A stretch of DNA of 64,000 nt from Oceanihabitans sp. IOP_32 (GTDB lineage: Bacteria > Bacteroidota > Bacteroidia > Flavobacteriales > Flavobacteriaceae), in NCBI RefSeq assembly GCF_009498295.1, contig NZ_CP040813.1:1185001-1249000 (forward strand), given 5' to 3'. Shown in pieces: positions 1 to 10,356 of the stretch. The notes beneath the pieces are model-generated. The model saw nothing but the letters and a program-made list of their open reading frames with translations. It searched no databases and was not told where the DNA came from. Position 1 is the stretch's first letter. Each line of letters starts with the position of its first letter. The translations under genes and the position numbers were made by a program.

Positions 1-160
1 CTGGATACTATATCTTCAATATAGTGGGTTGCCCCATTCGGATATCTACGGATCAAATCTTGTGTGCAGATCCCCGTAGCTTTTCGCAGCTTATCACGTC
101 CTTCATCGCCTCTGAGAGCCTAGGCATTCCCCATACGCCCTTATTTAGCTTATTGTACTT
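1..160 (-). rRNA. 23S rRNA, 5' end (partial)
   Basis: The reverse complement reads the characteristic start of bacterial 23S rRNA (AAGGGCGTATGGGGAATGCC, then the stretch ending in GGGGCAACCCACTATA). Only the first ~160 nt are inside the window; the gene continues to the left. The exact mature 5' end is uncertain by about 10 nt. It is the last gene seen of a 16S-Ile-Ala-23S operon transcribed leftwards. Confidence 0.95.
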
Positions 161-331
161 TTTGCTTTTTTAATGAGTTTACTATACCTATCAAGAAATT
201 GATAAATACAATACAATTAAACATACATCGCTCGCACGGAGTATGCTTAATCTTAAATTATTACTTAAATAATAGATTAAATCTATATATTTTTTCATGT
301 ATCTTTTTTTCAATATGTCAATGAACGTTTA

Positions 332-380
332 AAAGTATTAAGATCTTAGTATTAAGTATTAAGACGCATCTTAATACTTT
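332..380. repeat. 13-bp inverted repeat in the tRNA-Ala/23S spacer
   Basis: AAAGTATTAAGAT at 332-344 is perfectly matched by ATCTTAATACTTT at 368-380, and the loop itself contains further copies of AGTATTAAG. In the rRNA precursor this would be a stable stem just upstream of 23S, so it may be part of the processing stem or a short dispersed repeat. The rest of the 161-405 spacer holds nothing recognisable. Confidence 0.6.
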
Positions 381-405
381 GTACTTTTATCTTTGTACTC
401 TCTAG

Positions 406-479
406 TGGAGAATATCGGAGTCGAACCGATGACCTCCTGCGTGCAAGGCAGGCGCTCTAGCCAGCTGAGCTAATCCCCC
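406..479 (-). tRNA. tRNA-Ala (anticodon TGC)
   Basis: The reverse complement folds as a cloverleaf: acceptor GGGGGAT paired with ATTCTCC, a D-arm with AGCTCAGCTGG, anticodon stem CCTGC/GCAGG around loop CTTGCAC (TGC), and T-arm GGTTCGACTCC. The CCA end is not encoded. It lies between tRNA-Ile and 23S, the standard order of a bacterial rRNA spacer. Confidence 0.97.
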
Positions 480-660
480 GTGTTTAAGTGAACAGTCTTT
501 AGTTAAAAGTTAACAGTAACTAATCGCTGCAACGTTAACTGGGTTGCTCTACTTCTAAAATTTCCTTTTTTTTTAAAGAACGTTTCTTTTAAAAACAATC
601 CTATCGATTCCCTTTAAAAGATACCCACTCTCGTGGGCATACTCAGCACTTAAGTGCTTC

Positions 661-678
661 GTAGTCTCAGGCAGACTC
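661..678 (-). repeat. Duplicated 3' end of tRNA-Ile
   Basis: These 18 bp are identical to 728-745, which form the acceptor and T-stem end of the neighbouring tRNA-Ile gene. The copy lies 67 bp downstream of the gene in transcription sense, within the Ile/Ala spacer. It looks like a footprint of duplication or of an integration event using the tRNA 3' end. There is no gene between the two copies. Confidence 0.7.
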
Positions 679-728
679 CCCTCGACTACGCTCAGGGTAA
701 ACTTCTCGTCTGTCTTTCGACAACTCTG

Positions 729-802
729 TAGTCTCAGGCAGACTCGAACTGCCGACCTCTACATTATCAGTGTAGCGCTCTAACCAGCTGAGCTATGAGA
801 CT
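729..802 (-). tRNA. tRNA-Ile (anticodon GAT)
   Basis: The reverse complement begins AGTCTCATAGCTCAGCTGG and pairs with ...CTGAGACT at the 3' end. The anticodon stem CTACA/TGTAG encloses CTGATAA, giving anticodon GAT. The CCA end is not encoded. It is located between 16S and tRNA-Ala as in most ribosomal operons. Confidence 0.97.
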
Positions 803-947
803 GTTTTTTAGTCGTCAGTTTTCAGTTTTCAGTAATTATTCTTACTGAGCACCGTTATCTGGTGACTTTATTATTTTAAATTAACAGCAATGAGAATAAA
901 CTATTTTTCAAGCTAGGTTTTTTTCTTCCTCTTAGTCGTCTTTCTCT

Positions 948-2470
<1,523 letters not shown>

Positions 2471-2663
2471 AATTTTTATCGTGCTCGCTAATTCTAAAAC
2501 TAGCCAACAACTTTAACAACTAAATAGGAATGTTCTAGTTCTCAAAATGGTCTATTCTCTTTTGTGATCTTAACCGTTTCCAGTTAAAATCTTACGCTGT
2601 CAATTCAATATGTTTATGAACTTGTTTCTCTTGAACTAACGTCGTTTCCTCCGTTAGCGGGTG

Positions 2664-2693
2664 CAAATATAACACCTTTTTTTAATCTCACAA
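2664..2693 (-). promoter_or_regulatory. rRNA promoter P1 (Bacteroidota sigma-A type)
   Basis: On the minus strand TTG (2693-2691) is followed after 19 nt by TATATTTG (2671-2664), a perfect TAnnTTTG -7 element, and then by the discriminator CACCCGCTAAC. It lies ~190 bp upstream of 16S. Its arrangement matches P2 exactly. Confidence 0.8.
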
Positions 2694-2803
2694 TGCTTTT
2701 TAAAGTTTTTTTTTAAAAAAAATATCACTCTACTTTTTTATCCTTAAATCACACTCTAAATGAACTTCGCTTCTAACAAGTTTAATACCCGTTTTAGCGG
2801 GTG

Positions 2804-2833
2804 CAAACATACAATACATTTCCGTATTATCAA
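2804..2833 (-). promoter_or_regulatory. rRNA promoter P2 (Bacteroidota sigma-A type)
   Basis: On the minus strand TTG (2833-2831), 19 nt, then TATGTTTG (2811-2804), followed by the same GC-rich discriminator CACCCGCTAAA as P1. The shared discriminator suggests common growth-rate control at initiation. P2 lies 140 bp upstream of P1. Confidence 0.8.
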
Positions 2834-3696
2834 CTACTTTTTTTAGCCTTTTTTTAAAGTTTTTTTGCCGCCTTTTTAATCGCCTTGTTTTGTGGGGGTT
2901 ATAAACTTAAAACCAATCGAATACTATAAACTAATTTTGTTTGAGGCGGTTTTTTGGTGTTAAACACCTATAAGTCCCACACGTTTTACAGATGTTATCG
3001 TAAATGTATTGGTTTACATTGGGCCTACTAACAAATTTATTAGATTATGATTCTTTTTAGATAGTCTTTAAATAATACTCCTTAATAAGGTCGCACTACC
3101 TCATTACACCCCTACCTATTATAAGTCCGTATGGTATTACCTCGTTTTACGGTTTGTAGGTCTCCTTATTATATAGCTATAAGATTATATAGGTATAAGG
3201 TTTTACTCCACTACCATAATATACAGAACCCCAAAAAAAAGCTGAAAACCTACGTGCAACGATAGACTGGGTTAAGGATTAAGGTGACAGCCTTTATTTG
3301 CGGCCGCCTATGGTAAAAAAAAGATCTGCCGGCCGGCCGGCAGGTACAGCTCAAAGCCTGACCTTACAACATCCAATGCGCGGTAAGGGAACGCCCTAAG
3401 AAAAAAAACAACAGCTCTATTATAAATTACTCCTATATATTGTGTGGATTTATTTATATGTCTATTTTTGCGGATTGAATATAATAAGAATCGCGTTTTA
3501 AACCTAAAATGCAAATCTAGAGCTTACTAAGATTATCGGACAGAAATTAATACTAACATGCAACACATAGTCTAGATTTTTGGCTTTCTTTTCAATTTTA
3601 TAAAACAAAGCGCTTATTTTATTAGGTTTTACTAATTAAATTCTAGAACTTTGCCTTCCTTTTTGGAAATCCTTATAAAGAATAAAAACAATATTT
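2834..3696. other. Intergenic stretch upstream of the rRNA operon
   Basis: I see no credible gene in this 860 bp. The one long minus-strand frame (3308-3514) has no recognisable composition. The notable features are an 18-bp GC-only palindrome (listed separately) and an adjacent GCGGCCGC at 3300-3307. The remainder is A/T-rich, divergent promoter space between the rRNA operon and rpsU. Confidence 0.6.
3327..3344. repeat. 18-bp GC-only palindrome
   Basis: CTGCCGGCCGGCCGGCAG is its own reverse complement and stands out in a region of about 30% GC. It resembles the short GC-rich palindromic intergenic repeats found in flavobacterial genomes. It is not next to a gene end, so a terminator role is unlikely. 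Confidence 0.6.
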
Positions 3697-3891
3697 ATGT
3701 TAAAGATTATAGTTAAAGATGGTGAAAACATCGAAAGAGCGCTAAAACGCTACAAAAGAAAACACAGAAACATTAAAGTGATGCAAAACTTAAGAGATGG
3801 TCAATTTTTCACAAAGCCGTCTGTAAAGAAACGCCGTCAACTTCAAAAAGCACAATACATACAAAGTATTAGAGACAACGAAGAGATTTAG
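3697..3891 (+). CDS. rpsU: 30S ribosomal protein S21
   Basis: A 64-aa basic protein beginning MLKIIVKDGENIERALKRYKRK, with the S21 hallmark of a short acidic start followed by a Lys/Arg-rich helix (RALKRYKRKHRNIKVMQNLRDGQFFTKPSVKKRR). S21 binds the small subunit platform near the anti-Shine-Dalgarno. Bacteroidota S21 is known to help occlude the anti-SD in this phylum. The length is normal. The gene stands alone, followed at once by a hairpin terminator. Confidence 0.95.
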   Translation: MLKIIVKDGENIERALKRYKRKHRNIKVMQNLRDGQFFTKPSVKKRRQLQKAQYIQSIRDNEEI

Positions 3892-3919
3892 TCTTTGTTT
3901 TAAAATACACTTTAATATC

Positions 3920-3957
3920 AATCCTATTTTCTTTAATGAGCTAAATAGGATTTTTTA
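3920..3957. terminator. Bidirectional hairpin terminator between rpsU and the DUF2797 gene
   Basis: AATCCTATTT (3920-3929) pairs with AAATAGGATT (3943-3952), followed by TTTT on the plus strand and preceded by A-rich sequence on the other side. It separates convergent genes and probably serves both. Confidence 0.8.
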
Positions 3958-4749
3958 ATTTACAATAATTTTAACGACTAGACCTTCATTAGAGCGAATA
4001 TTAAAAACGGTATCGTCTTCAAAAATTAAATACTGCCCTTTAATACCCACTAATTTTCCAGTGTACTCTTGCTGTTTTACTAAATTTAGGCTTTTTGGTT
4101 TTTTAGGATATTGAATAACAGGGAATTCTATATTTGTTTCGTTATTATTTTCAATAAAATACTTAATGGCTTCGTCTGGAATATAGGTTTTAAGTTTTTC
4201 CCGCCATTCGACCAAATTTTCATCGTCGACGTCATTTTTTAACATTTTTCGCCAATTGGTTTTATCTCCAACGAAATCCTTTAATGCTAGTTCTGTAATA
4301 CCCGCAAGGTATCTGTTTGGCACTTCAACTATTTCAATAGCTTCATGAGCGCCTTGATCTATCCAACGTGTTGGAACTTGTTGTTTTCTAGTAACCCCAA
4401 CTTTTACATTGCTTGAGTTTGCCAAATAGACAATATGTGGTTGCAGTTGTACTTTCTTTTCGTATTCCAAATCGCGATCTTCTTGACCTAAATGAGCCGT
4501 ACTCAATTCGGGTCTAATAACCCAATCTGCAGCCTGTGGTACTTCGAAAAAGCATTTTTTATCGAATCCTTGTCGGTAAATAGGTTTGTCTAGACCGCAG
4601 TTTAAGCATTGGTATTTAACAAACTGAATCGTTAGCGTTTTATTTAATAACTGATTCATGTGTAAAAAATCGTTCTCGAACACTAAATAGTATTGAACAG
4701 GGTTTGAGAGCTCTGTTTTCATTTTTGTTAATACCCCTTGGAAAATCAT
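3955..4749 (-). CDS. DUF2797 family protein
   Basis: 264 aa. It has a possible zinc knuckle C48-x2-C51 with C66, then the segment HIVYLANSSNVKVGVTRKQQVPTRWIDQGA (about 105-134), which is the conserved signature I associate with DUF2797. The Y-L...K-V-G-V-T...R-W order is reminiscent of GIY-YIG/T5orf172 folds, but that is inference. No signal peptide or membrane segment, so probably cytoplasmic. It is divergent from the GH3 gene with only 41 bp between the two starts, so the two may share a promoter region. The biochemical function is unknown. Confidence 0.75.
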   Translation of the reverse strand: MIFQGVLTKMKTELSNPVQYYLVFENDFLHMNQLLNKTLTIQFVKYQCLNCGLDKPIYRQGFDKKCFFEVPQAADWVIRPELSTAHLGQEDRDLEYEKKVQLQPHIVYLANSSNVKVGVTRKQQVPTRWIDQGAHEAIEIVEVPNRYLAGITELALKDFVGDKTNWRKMLKNDVDDENLVEWREKLKTYIPDEAIKYFIENNNETNIEFPVIQYPKKPKSLNLVKQQEYTGKLVGIKGQYLIFEDDTVFNIRSNEGLVVKIIVN

Positions 4750-4790
4750 AAAAAAAAGCCTTATTTTGAGAGCCTAAAGATAAACAAAAT

Positions 4791-6305
4791 ATGCCAATTC
4801 CTATAGTGAACTCTATTGCTTCTTGGTTTTTAAAAAAACGATTTCATCAAATCGAATTATTTTTAAAATACCCGAACGAAGTACAAAACGAACTGCTTTT
4901 AAGCCTAATAGATACCGCTAAAGATACTGAGGTTGGTAAGCAATACGATTTTTCATCGATTACTAACTATGAAGCTTTCGCAGCGCGTGTTCCCATAAAA
5001 AGCTACGAAGGGTGGCACGATGTTATTGAACGGTCTCGCCAGGGAGAACATAATATATTTTGGCCCAGCCCTATTAAGTGGTTTGCAAAATCTAGTGGAA
5101 CGACAAACTCGAAGAGTAAATTTATTCCCGTAAGCACAGAGTCTTTAGAAAATTGCCATTATGCTGCTGGCAAAGATTTATTATGCATGTACCTTAATAA
5201 TAATGAAGGGTCGCAATTATTCACAGGAAAAAGCTTGCGCTTAGGCGGAAGCAAAGAATTATATAAAGAGAACGGCACTGTATTTGGCGATTTATCGGCT
5301 ATATTAATTGACAACATGCCATTTTGGGCAGAATTTAGTAGTACGCCCAGCAATAAGGTGTCTTTAATGAGCGATTGGGAATATAAAATGCAAGCCATTG
5401 TAGACGAAACTATAAACGAAAACGTTACCAGTTTAGCTGGTGTGCCATCGTGGATGTTGGTGTTATTAAATAATGTTTTAGAAACCACTGGTAAACAAAG
5501 TCTATTTGATGTTTGGCCTAATTTAGAGGTGTATTTTCATGGTGGTGTAAGCTTTTCGCCATACGTAGATCAGTATAAAAAAATACTTCCCAAAGACAGT
5601 TTCCAATATTACGAAATATACAATGCTTCTGAAGGTTTTTTTGCTATTCAAGACCAAAACAACTCGGACGAGTTATTACTCATGTTAGATTACGGTATTT
5701 TTTACGAATTTATCCCCATGAACATTTATGGCTCTAAGGAAGAGAAGGCCATACCTCTAAGTGACGTTCAGTTGAATCAAAATTATGCCGTGGTTATCAC
5801 CACAAACGCCGGTTTATGGCGTTATAAAATTGGTGATACCGTACGCTTTACTTCATTAAGTCCCTACAGGATAAAAATTTCGGGTAGAACGAAACATCAT
5901 ATTAATGTTTTTGGTGAAGAACTCATTATAGAAAATGCCGAAGATGCTTTGAAACGAGTTTGCCAAACCACAGAAGCAGAAATTGTAGAGTATACTGCCG
6001 CACCAATTTTTATGAAAGACCAAGAGAAAGGTGCACATGAATGGATAATAGAATTTAAAACAGCTCCTCAGGATTTAGATCGTTTTGGAGCCTTGTTTGA
6101 TCAAGCTTTAAAAGACTTAAATTCAGACTACGAAGCCAAACGCTATAACAATTTAACCCTTAATGCACCCAAAATACATGTGGCTCGGCCTAAATTATTT
6201 TACGACTGGTTAAAGCAGAACAACAAATTAGGTGGCCAGCATAAAATTCCGAGATTATCGAACTCCAGAGACTATATCGAGGAATTGTTACGTTTAAATT
6301 ATTAA
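4791..6305 (+). CDS. GH3 family acyl-adenylate/amide synthetase-like protein
   Basis: 504 aa. GH3 proteins are ANL-superfamily enzymes; plant members conjugate amino acids to jasmonate or auxin through an acyl-adenylate. Visible features are the phosphate-binding loop SSGTTNSKSK (residues 101-110), the YEIYNASEGFF motif corresponding to the YxASEG adenylate-binding motif, and the late GRTKHHINVFGEELI hinge typical of the family. It is full length with no signal peptide. Bacterial GH3 proteins are common in Bacteroidota but their substrates are unknown. It is monocistronic and divergent from the DUF2797 gene. Confidence 0.85.
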   Translation: MPIPIVNSIASWFLKKRFHQIELFLKYPNEVQNELLLSLIDTAKDTEVGKQYDFSSITNYEAFAARVPIKSYEGWHDVIERSRQGEHNIFWPSPIKWFAKSSGTTNSKSKFIPVSTESLENCHYAAGKDLLCMYLNNNEGSQLFTGKSLRLGGSKELYKENGTVFGDLSAILIDNMPFWAEFSSTPSNKVSLMSDWEYKMQAIVDETINENVTSLAGVPSWMLVLLNNVLETTGKQSLFDVWPNLEVYFHGGVSFSPYVDQYKKILPKDSFQYYEIYNASEGFFAIQDQNNSDELLLMLDYGIFYEFIPMNIYGSKEEKAIPLSDVQLNQNYAVVITTNAGLWRYKIGDTVRFTSLSPYRIKISGRTKHHINVFGEELIIENAEDALKRVCQTTEAEIVEYTAAPIFMKDQEKGAHEWIIEFKTAPQDLDRFGALFDQALKDLNSDYEAKRYNNLTLNAPKIHVARPKLFYDWLKQNNKLGGQHKIPRLSNSRDYIEELLRLNY

Positions 6306-6411
6306 TGGACGCTTTTTCCTGTTATAATTACAACCATACCACACCATTTTTACTTTATTGCCATTTCGATTGGTGCCTCTTAGTAGCCTATAAAAACGCC
6401 AATTTAAGGTA

Positions 6412-6453
6412 ATACCAAATTAATAATAAGACAATTCAAAATTAAATTGGTAT
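6412..6453. repeat. 42-bp dispersed palindromic repeat, copy 1
   Basis: It begins ATACCAAATTAA and ends TTAAATTGGTAT, an imperfect inverted repeat. The reverse complement of 11025-11066 matches it at about 37 of 42 positions, so the two copies are in opposite orientation on either side of the SulP/NhaA/carbonic anhydrase group. The surrounding 6306-6607 gap shows nothing else. Confidence 0.7.
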
Positions 6454-6607
6454 AAGAGCTAGCTATTGAAACTTGTATTACCAGACATTCTAGAACGCGT
6501 TGTTTTTAATTTAGAACTCTTTGATATTTCTCTACATCATGTTTAACATGATATAGCCTTATTTTAGGACGGATCACTTCGTCTAGATTCAAAATTTGAG
6601 GCTTCTA

Positions 6608-8464
6608 TTAGGGTGATACTCTTTTATTTATCCATTTTACACAGTCTCCAAATTTAGAGAAAATTTGGTCTTCTGTCACTACGTATGGAATAATATCTAT
6701 ACGTTCCATCATAAAACGTGGTTGCGACGCTAATTTAACAAAAAGCACCTTAATATTTTTTTTCTGTAAATCTCTAAGCATATCTTCCATGGCATATACC
6801 CCAGATTGATCCATGTGCCTTACACGCCCCATGCGCATAATAACATACGATGCAGTTTCTGGGATTTGAGATGTTAAATTTAAAAAGTCGGTTATAGATC
6901 CAAAAAACAACGGCCCTTTTAAATGGGTGACAAATACCTTTTCGCGCAATTGTTCTGGAAAATCGATTTCATTCTCCCACTCTTTTTCTTTAAATGGCTG
7001 CACATCACTTTGCTCGCCAGTTAAATCACTGATTTTTTTCATGAACATTAAAGATTCAATCACCAAACCAATGGCCACAGCATACACTAGATTCCAAAAA
7101 GTAGCCAACAATAACACCGCAAACATAACTGCCGCTTCTGAGCTAAATTTGAATGGCCCTAATTTTACATCTTTTGGAAGTCCCGTTATGGCTCGTAATC
7201 CCTTGTAATCCATAACTCCTATACCCACAGTAATCAATACTCCAGCTAGAACTGCCGCCGGTATTTGAGAAGCAATTGGTCCTAAGCCTAACAAGATAAT
7301 AAGCAACATCACGCCAGCTATCATTCCCGAAAGTCTTGTTTTGCCACCAGAATTAATATTAACAACCGTTCTAATAGTTGCACCAGCACCTGGAAGTCCT
7401 CCAAAAATAGCGGCAACGCTATTACCAACACCTTGGCCAATTAACTCTTTATTTGGTTTATGCTGGGTTTTTGTAATATTATCGGCCACAACACTTGTAA
7501 GCAAAGAGTCTATCGAGCCTAACAATGCCAAGGTAAAAGCCGTAAAGATATAAGGAGATATACTACTTAACGAAAAGCTTGTGAAAATTTCAAAATTTGG
7601 TACAGGAAAGCCACTCGGAATTTCTTCGATGGGTTTGTAATCCAAACCAAAACCGATGGCAATTGCCGACATTACAATTAAGGCCACTAGGGTACTTGGA
7701 ATCGCCTTTGTTATGAGTTTAAACCCATAAATGATGAGAATCGTTCCTAGCGCTAAAATAAGCTCTAACCAATTTATATTTTGAAAAGCACGTGGAAAGG
7801 ACTTAATGGCTCCCCATACTCCAGAGGTTTCTTTAGCAGCAAGTATTTGAGATTCTTTTAAAATCTGTTCTTCTGAAAACTCGCCGGTATTGCCCAGAAT
7901 CTCTTTAAAATCTTTTAAAACTAAAATACCGTCTTTAGCCTCATCGGCTAGAATTTCTTTTATAATAACTCCTTCTGCTTCGGCCTTAAATTGATTCACA
8001 TAATCTAAGTCTTCTTTGGGATAATAACCCAACGAAGGTAAGATCTGAGTTATCAAAATCATAACACCAATGGCCGTCATAAACCCAGAGACCACCGGGT
8101 AAGGTATGTATTTCACATATTTACCAAGCCCCAAAACACCAAAGCCTACTTGTATTAATCCCGCTAGAAGAAATACACTTAAGATAATGGGGATAGCTTT
8201 ATTCACATCGCCATCGTTAACAGCGATAATCCCAGAGACTAACACCATACAAACGGCAGTCATCGGAGCAGTTGGTCCAGAGATTTGAGTGTTTGTACCG
8301 CCAAAAAGTGCAGCAAAAAAACCGACAAAAATAGCACCGTACAAGCCCGCTGTTGGACCTAAACCAGAAGATACTCCAAAAGCTAAAGCTAGTGGTAAGG
8401 CCACTATACCTGCAGTAACACCTCCAAAAGCATCTCCCCTAAAATTAGAGAAAAAAGATTTCAT
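6608..8464 (-). CDS. SulP family anion transporter with STAS domain
   Basis: 618 aa. The N-terminal ~450 residues are a multi-helix SulP/SLC26 membrane domain (start MKSFFSNFRGDAFGGVTAGIVALPLALAFGV is typical). The C-terminus from ~490 is a STAS domain with the MRMGRVRHMDQSGVYAMEDM segment. A hydrophilic insertion around 150-215 is larger than in many SulP proteins. The family moves sulfate, bicarbonate or other anions. Directly behind nhaA (2-nt gap) and close to a beta-carbonic anhydrase, a BicA-like Na+-coupled bicarbonate role is likely, but this is inferred from neighbours and not from a substrate-specific motif. Confidence 0.9.
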   Translation of the reverse strand: MKSFFSNFRGDAFGGVTAGIVALPLALAFGVSSGLGPTAGLYGAIFVGFFAALFGGTNTQISGPTAPMTAVCMVLVSGIIAVNDGDVNKAIPIILSVFLLAGLIQVGFGVLGLGKYVKYIPYPVVSGFMTAIGVMILITQILPSLGYYPKEDLDYVNQFKAEAEGVIIKEILADEAKDGILVLKDFKEILGNTGEFSEEQILKESQILAAKETSGVWGAIKSFPRAFQNINWLELILALGTILIIYGFKLITKAIPSTLVALIVMSAIAIGFGLDYKPIEEIPSGFPVPNFEIFTSFSLSSISPYIFTAFTLALLGSIDSLLTSVVADNITKTQHKPNKELIGQGVGNSVAAIFGGLPGAGATIRTVVNINSGGKTRLSGMIAGVMLLIILLGLGPIASQIPAAVLAGVLITVGIGVMDYKGLRAITGLPKDVKLGPFKFSSEAAVMFAVLLLATFWNLVYAVAIGLVIESLMFMKKISDLTGEQSDVQPFKEKEWENEIDFPEQLREKVFVTHLKGPLFFGSITDFLNLTSQIPETASYVIMRMGRVRHMDQSGVYAMEDMLRDLQKKNIKVLFVKLASQPRFMMERIDIIPYVVTEDQIFSKFGDCVKWINKRVSP

Positions 8465-8466
8465 GG

Positions 8467-9786
8467 TTACTGTTTTTTATTGGAGTTGAGTTTTAATATT
8501 ACAAACCCTATAACTGCAGAAACTAGAGACCCGATTAAAATTCCAATCTTGGCAGAATCAATATACTCTGGGCTGTTACCAAAGGCGAGACTTGCAATGA
8601 ATATAGCCATAGTAAACCCGATACCTGCTAAGAAAGAAACCCCAATAATGTGCATATTGTTTATCTCTTTTGGTATTTGAACTATTTTTAATTTTTTAAC
8701 GAGAAAAACAATTCCAGAAACCCCTACACTCTTACCTAGAACCAAACTAGCGACAAGCGTTGTAATTAAAGCGAAATTAAGATCGTACTCACTATTTAAC
8801 ATCACACCGGCATTAGCGAGTGCGAAAACTGGGATAATAAAATTACCAACTACGGTATGAAGTGAATGTTCTAAATGCTGTAAAGGCGATCTAAATTTTA
8901 ATGTCCATTTTTCTAAGTTATCAATTTGCATGAGCTGTCCGCTAGATAAAACGGGGTCTTTTGTATCTTCTGCTAACTTTAGTTCGCCTGTAATAGTTTC
9001 TAAATTCTTTGTAAATAAGGAGGCGTCAACCTTTTGTCTTAAAGGAACAGCAAAGGCTAATAATACACCAGCTAATGTTGGATGAATACCAGACTTAAGG
9101 AACAGCACCCAAACAACCAGACCTACCACAATTAAAACAGACTTCGAATATAAATTTCGGTAGGTTAAGAAAAACAAAATTAGTAACAATATACTCGCTA
9201 TAATAAGTAGCGAAATTTGGATGTTATCACTATAAAATATAGCAATTACCATTACGGCACCCAAATCGTCAACAATAGCAAAAGCGGTTAAGAAAACTTT
9301 CAGACTTAAAGGTATTTTATCACCTAATATTTTTAGCACTGCTAAAGCAAATGCAATATCTGTTGCCATAGGAATACCCCAACCACCTGCTGTTTCTGGG
9401 TTCGAGTTAATGAAATAATAAAACAGGGCTGGAATAATCATACCTCCTAAAGCGCCATATAAAGGAAATGCTATTTTTTTTGGTGAATTTAACTCGCCTA
9501 TAGTTAGTTCTCTTTTAACTTCTAAGCCTATTACAAAGAAGAATATGGCCATTAATCCATCGTTAATCCATAAAATTAATGGTTTTTTTAACTCAAAGAC
9601 GTCAAAAGAAAATCCGAGTTCATATTGCCAAATTGCATTATAGGTTTCTCCCCATGCTGAATTTGCCCAGATTAAGGCAATAATGGTTGCAGCTAAGAGT
9701 AATACGCCACTTAAGCTTTCCGATTTTATAAAATTTTGTAAAGATGATAACACACTACCTTTTCCTGATATTTCTTTATTTGACAT
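8467..9786 (-). CDS. nhaA: Na+/H+ antiporter NhaA
   Basis: 439 aa with ~12 membrane helices. The transport aspartates are present: PMATDIAFALAVL (D143) and AFAIVDDLGAVMV (D173, D174), equivalent to D133 and D163/D164 of the E. coli protein. NhaA exchanges one Na+ out for two H+ in. It is the first gene of a two-gene operon with the SulP transporter. The pairing would let the cell re-export Na+ taken up with an anion such as bicarbonate. Confidence 0.95.
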   Translation of the reverse strand: MSNKEISGKGSVLSSLQNFIKSESLSGVLLLAATIIALIWANSAWGETYNAIWQYELGFSFDVFELKKPLILWINDGLMAIFFFVIGLEVKRELTIGELNSPKKIAFPLYGALGGMIIPALFYYFINSNPETAGGWGIPMATDIAFALAVLKILGDKIPLSLKVFLTAFAIVDDLGAVMVIAIFYSDNIQISLLIIASILLLILFFLTYRNLYSKSVLIVVGLVVWVLFLKSGIHPTLAGVLLAFAVPLRQKVDASLFTKNLETITGELKLAEDTKDPVLSSGQLMQIDNLEKWTLKFRSPLQHLEHSLHTVVGNFIIPVFALANAGVMLNSEYDLNFALITTLVASLVLGKSVGVSGIVFLVKKLKIVQIPKEINNMHIIGVSFLAGIGFTMAIFIASLAFGNSPEYIDSAKIGILIGSLVSAVIGFVILKLNSNKKQ

Positions 9787-9957
9787 TCTTTTATCTTTTT
9801 TTAAGATTTATAAAATGACTTAGTAAAACTAGTCGGTTCTAATTATATAACAACCACTTTTTATGGCTCCTCGTTGTATTTTTTTTAAAATTATTATCGC
9901 TGTTGAAATTTTAGAATACTAACCTCAGTAAAGTTGGTAATAAAAAAATCTGACATA

Positions 9958-10074
9958 ATGAACAAAGGAAAAATTATGGAAGTTACCTCCAATGCTTTAT
10001 TATGTTTTGAAAATAGTTGTAAAAAAAATAGCAAGTGCGAATTTAAAAATCATTTTTCAAAAAAACACTATTAA
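9958..10074 (+). CDS. Possible small cysteine-containing protein (38 aa)
   Basis: ATG at 9958 opens a 38-codon frame ending TAA at 10074: it is Lys/Asn-rich with a C-x4-C-x5-C cluster (CFENSCKKNSKC). It lies in the 570-bp gap between nhaA and the carbonic anhydrase gene, where nothing else is visible except a terminator. I do not recognise it. It may be a fragment of a small flavobacterial protein or chance. Confidence 0.3.
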   Translation: MNKGKIMEVTSNALLCFENSCKKNSKCEFKNHFSKKHY

Positions 10075-10298
10075 AAACCGATAAAGATACTTTTAGTTAA
10101 TAAAATTATGAATTATTCGGGTTAGATCAGTAAAAACACGATTTATCTACGATATTCCAGCGGTATTAGACACATATCTAAGAGGAAGTCTTTTAAAGAA
10201 GGTTAATACTAAGGCTTTAAAACATCGAAATGGAATGAACTTCATGAATTGAAGACCAAAAAGATTACAATTAGTCTACAGGCCTCATAATTTTAGAA

Positions 10299-10333
10299 CA
10301 AAAAAGTAGCATTAACAAGCTCATTAATGCTAC
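10299..10333 (-). terminator. Rho-independent terminator of the carbonic anhydrase gene
   Basis: On the minus strand GTAGCATTAA (10333-10324) pairs with TTAATGCTAC (10315-10306) and is followed by six T (10305-10300). It begins 24 bp past the stop codon. Confidence 0.85.
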
Positions 10334-10356
10334 CCAGATTTTAAAAATTTAAAGTT

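Noticed and set aside
3300..3307. GCGGCCGC near the GC palindrome as a cloning-vector linker
   Set aside because: No vector sequence flanks it, and the surrounding DNA has normal genomic composition.
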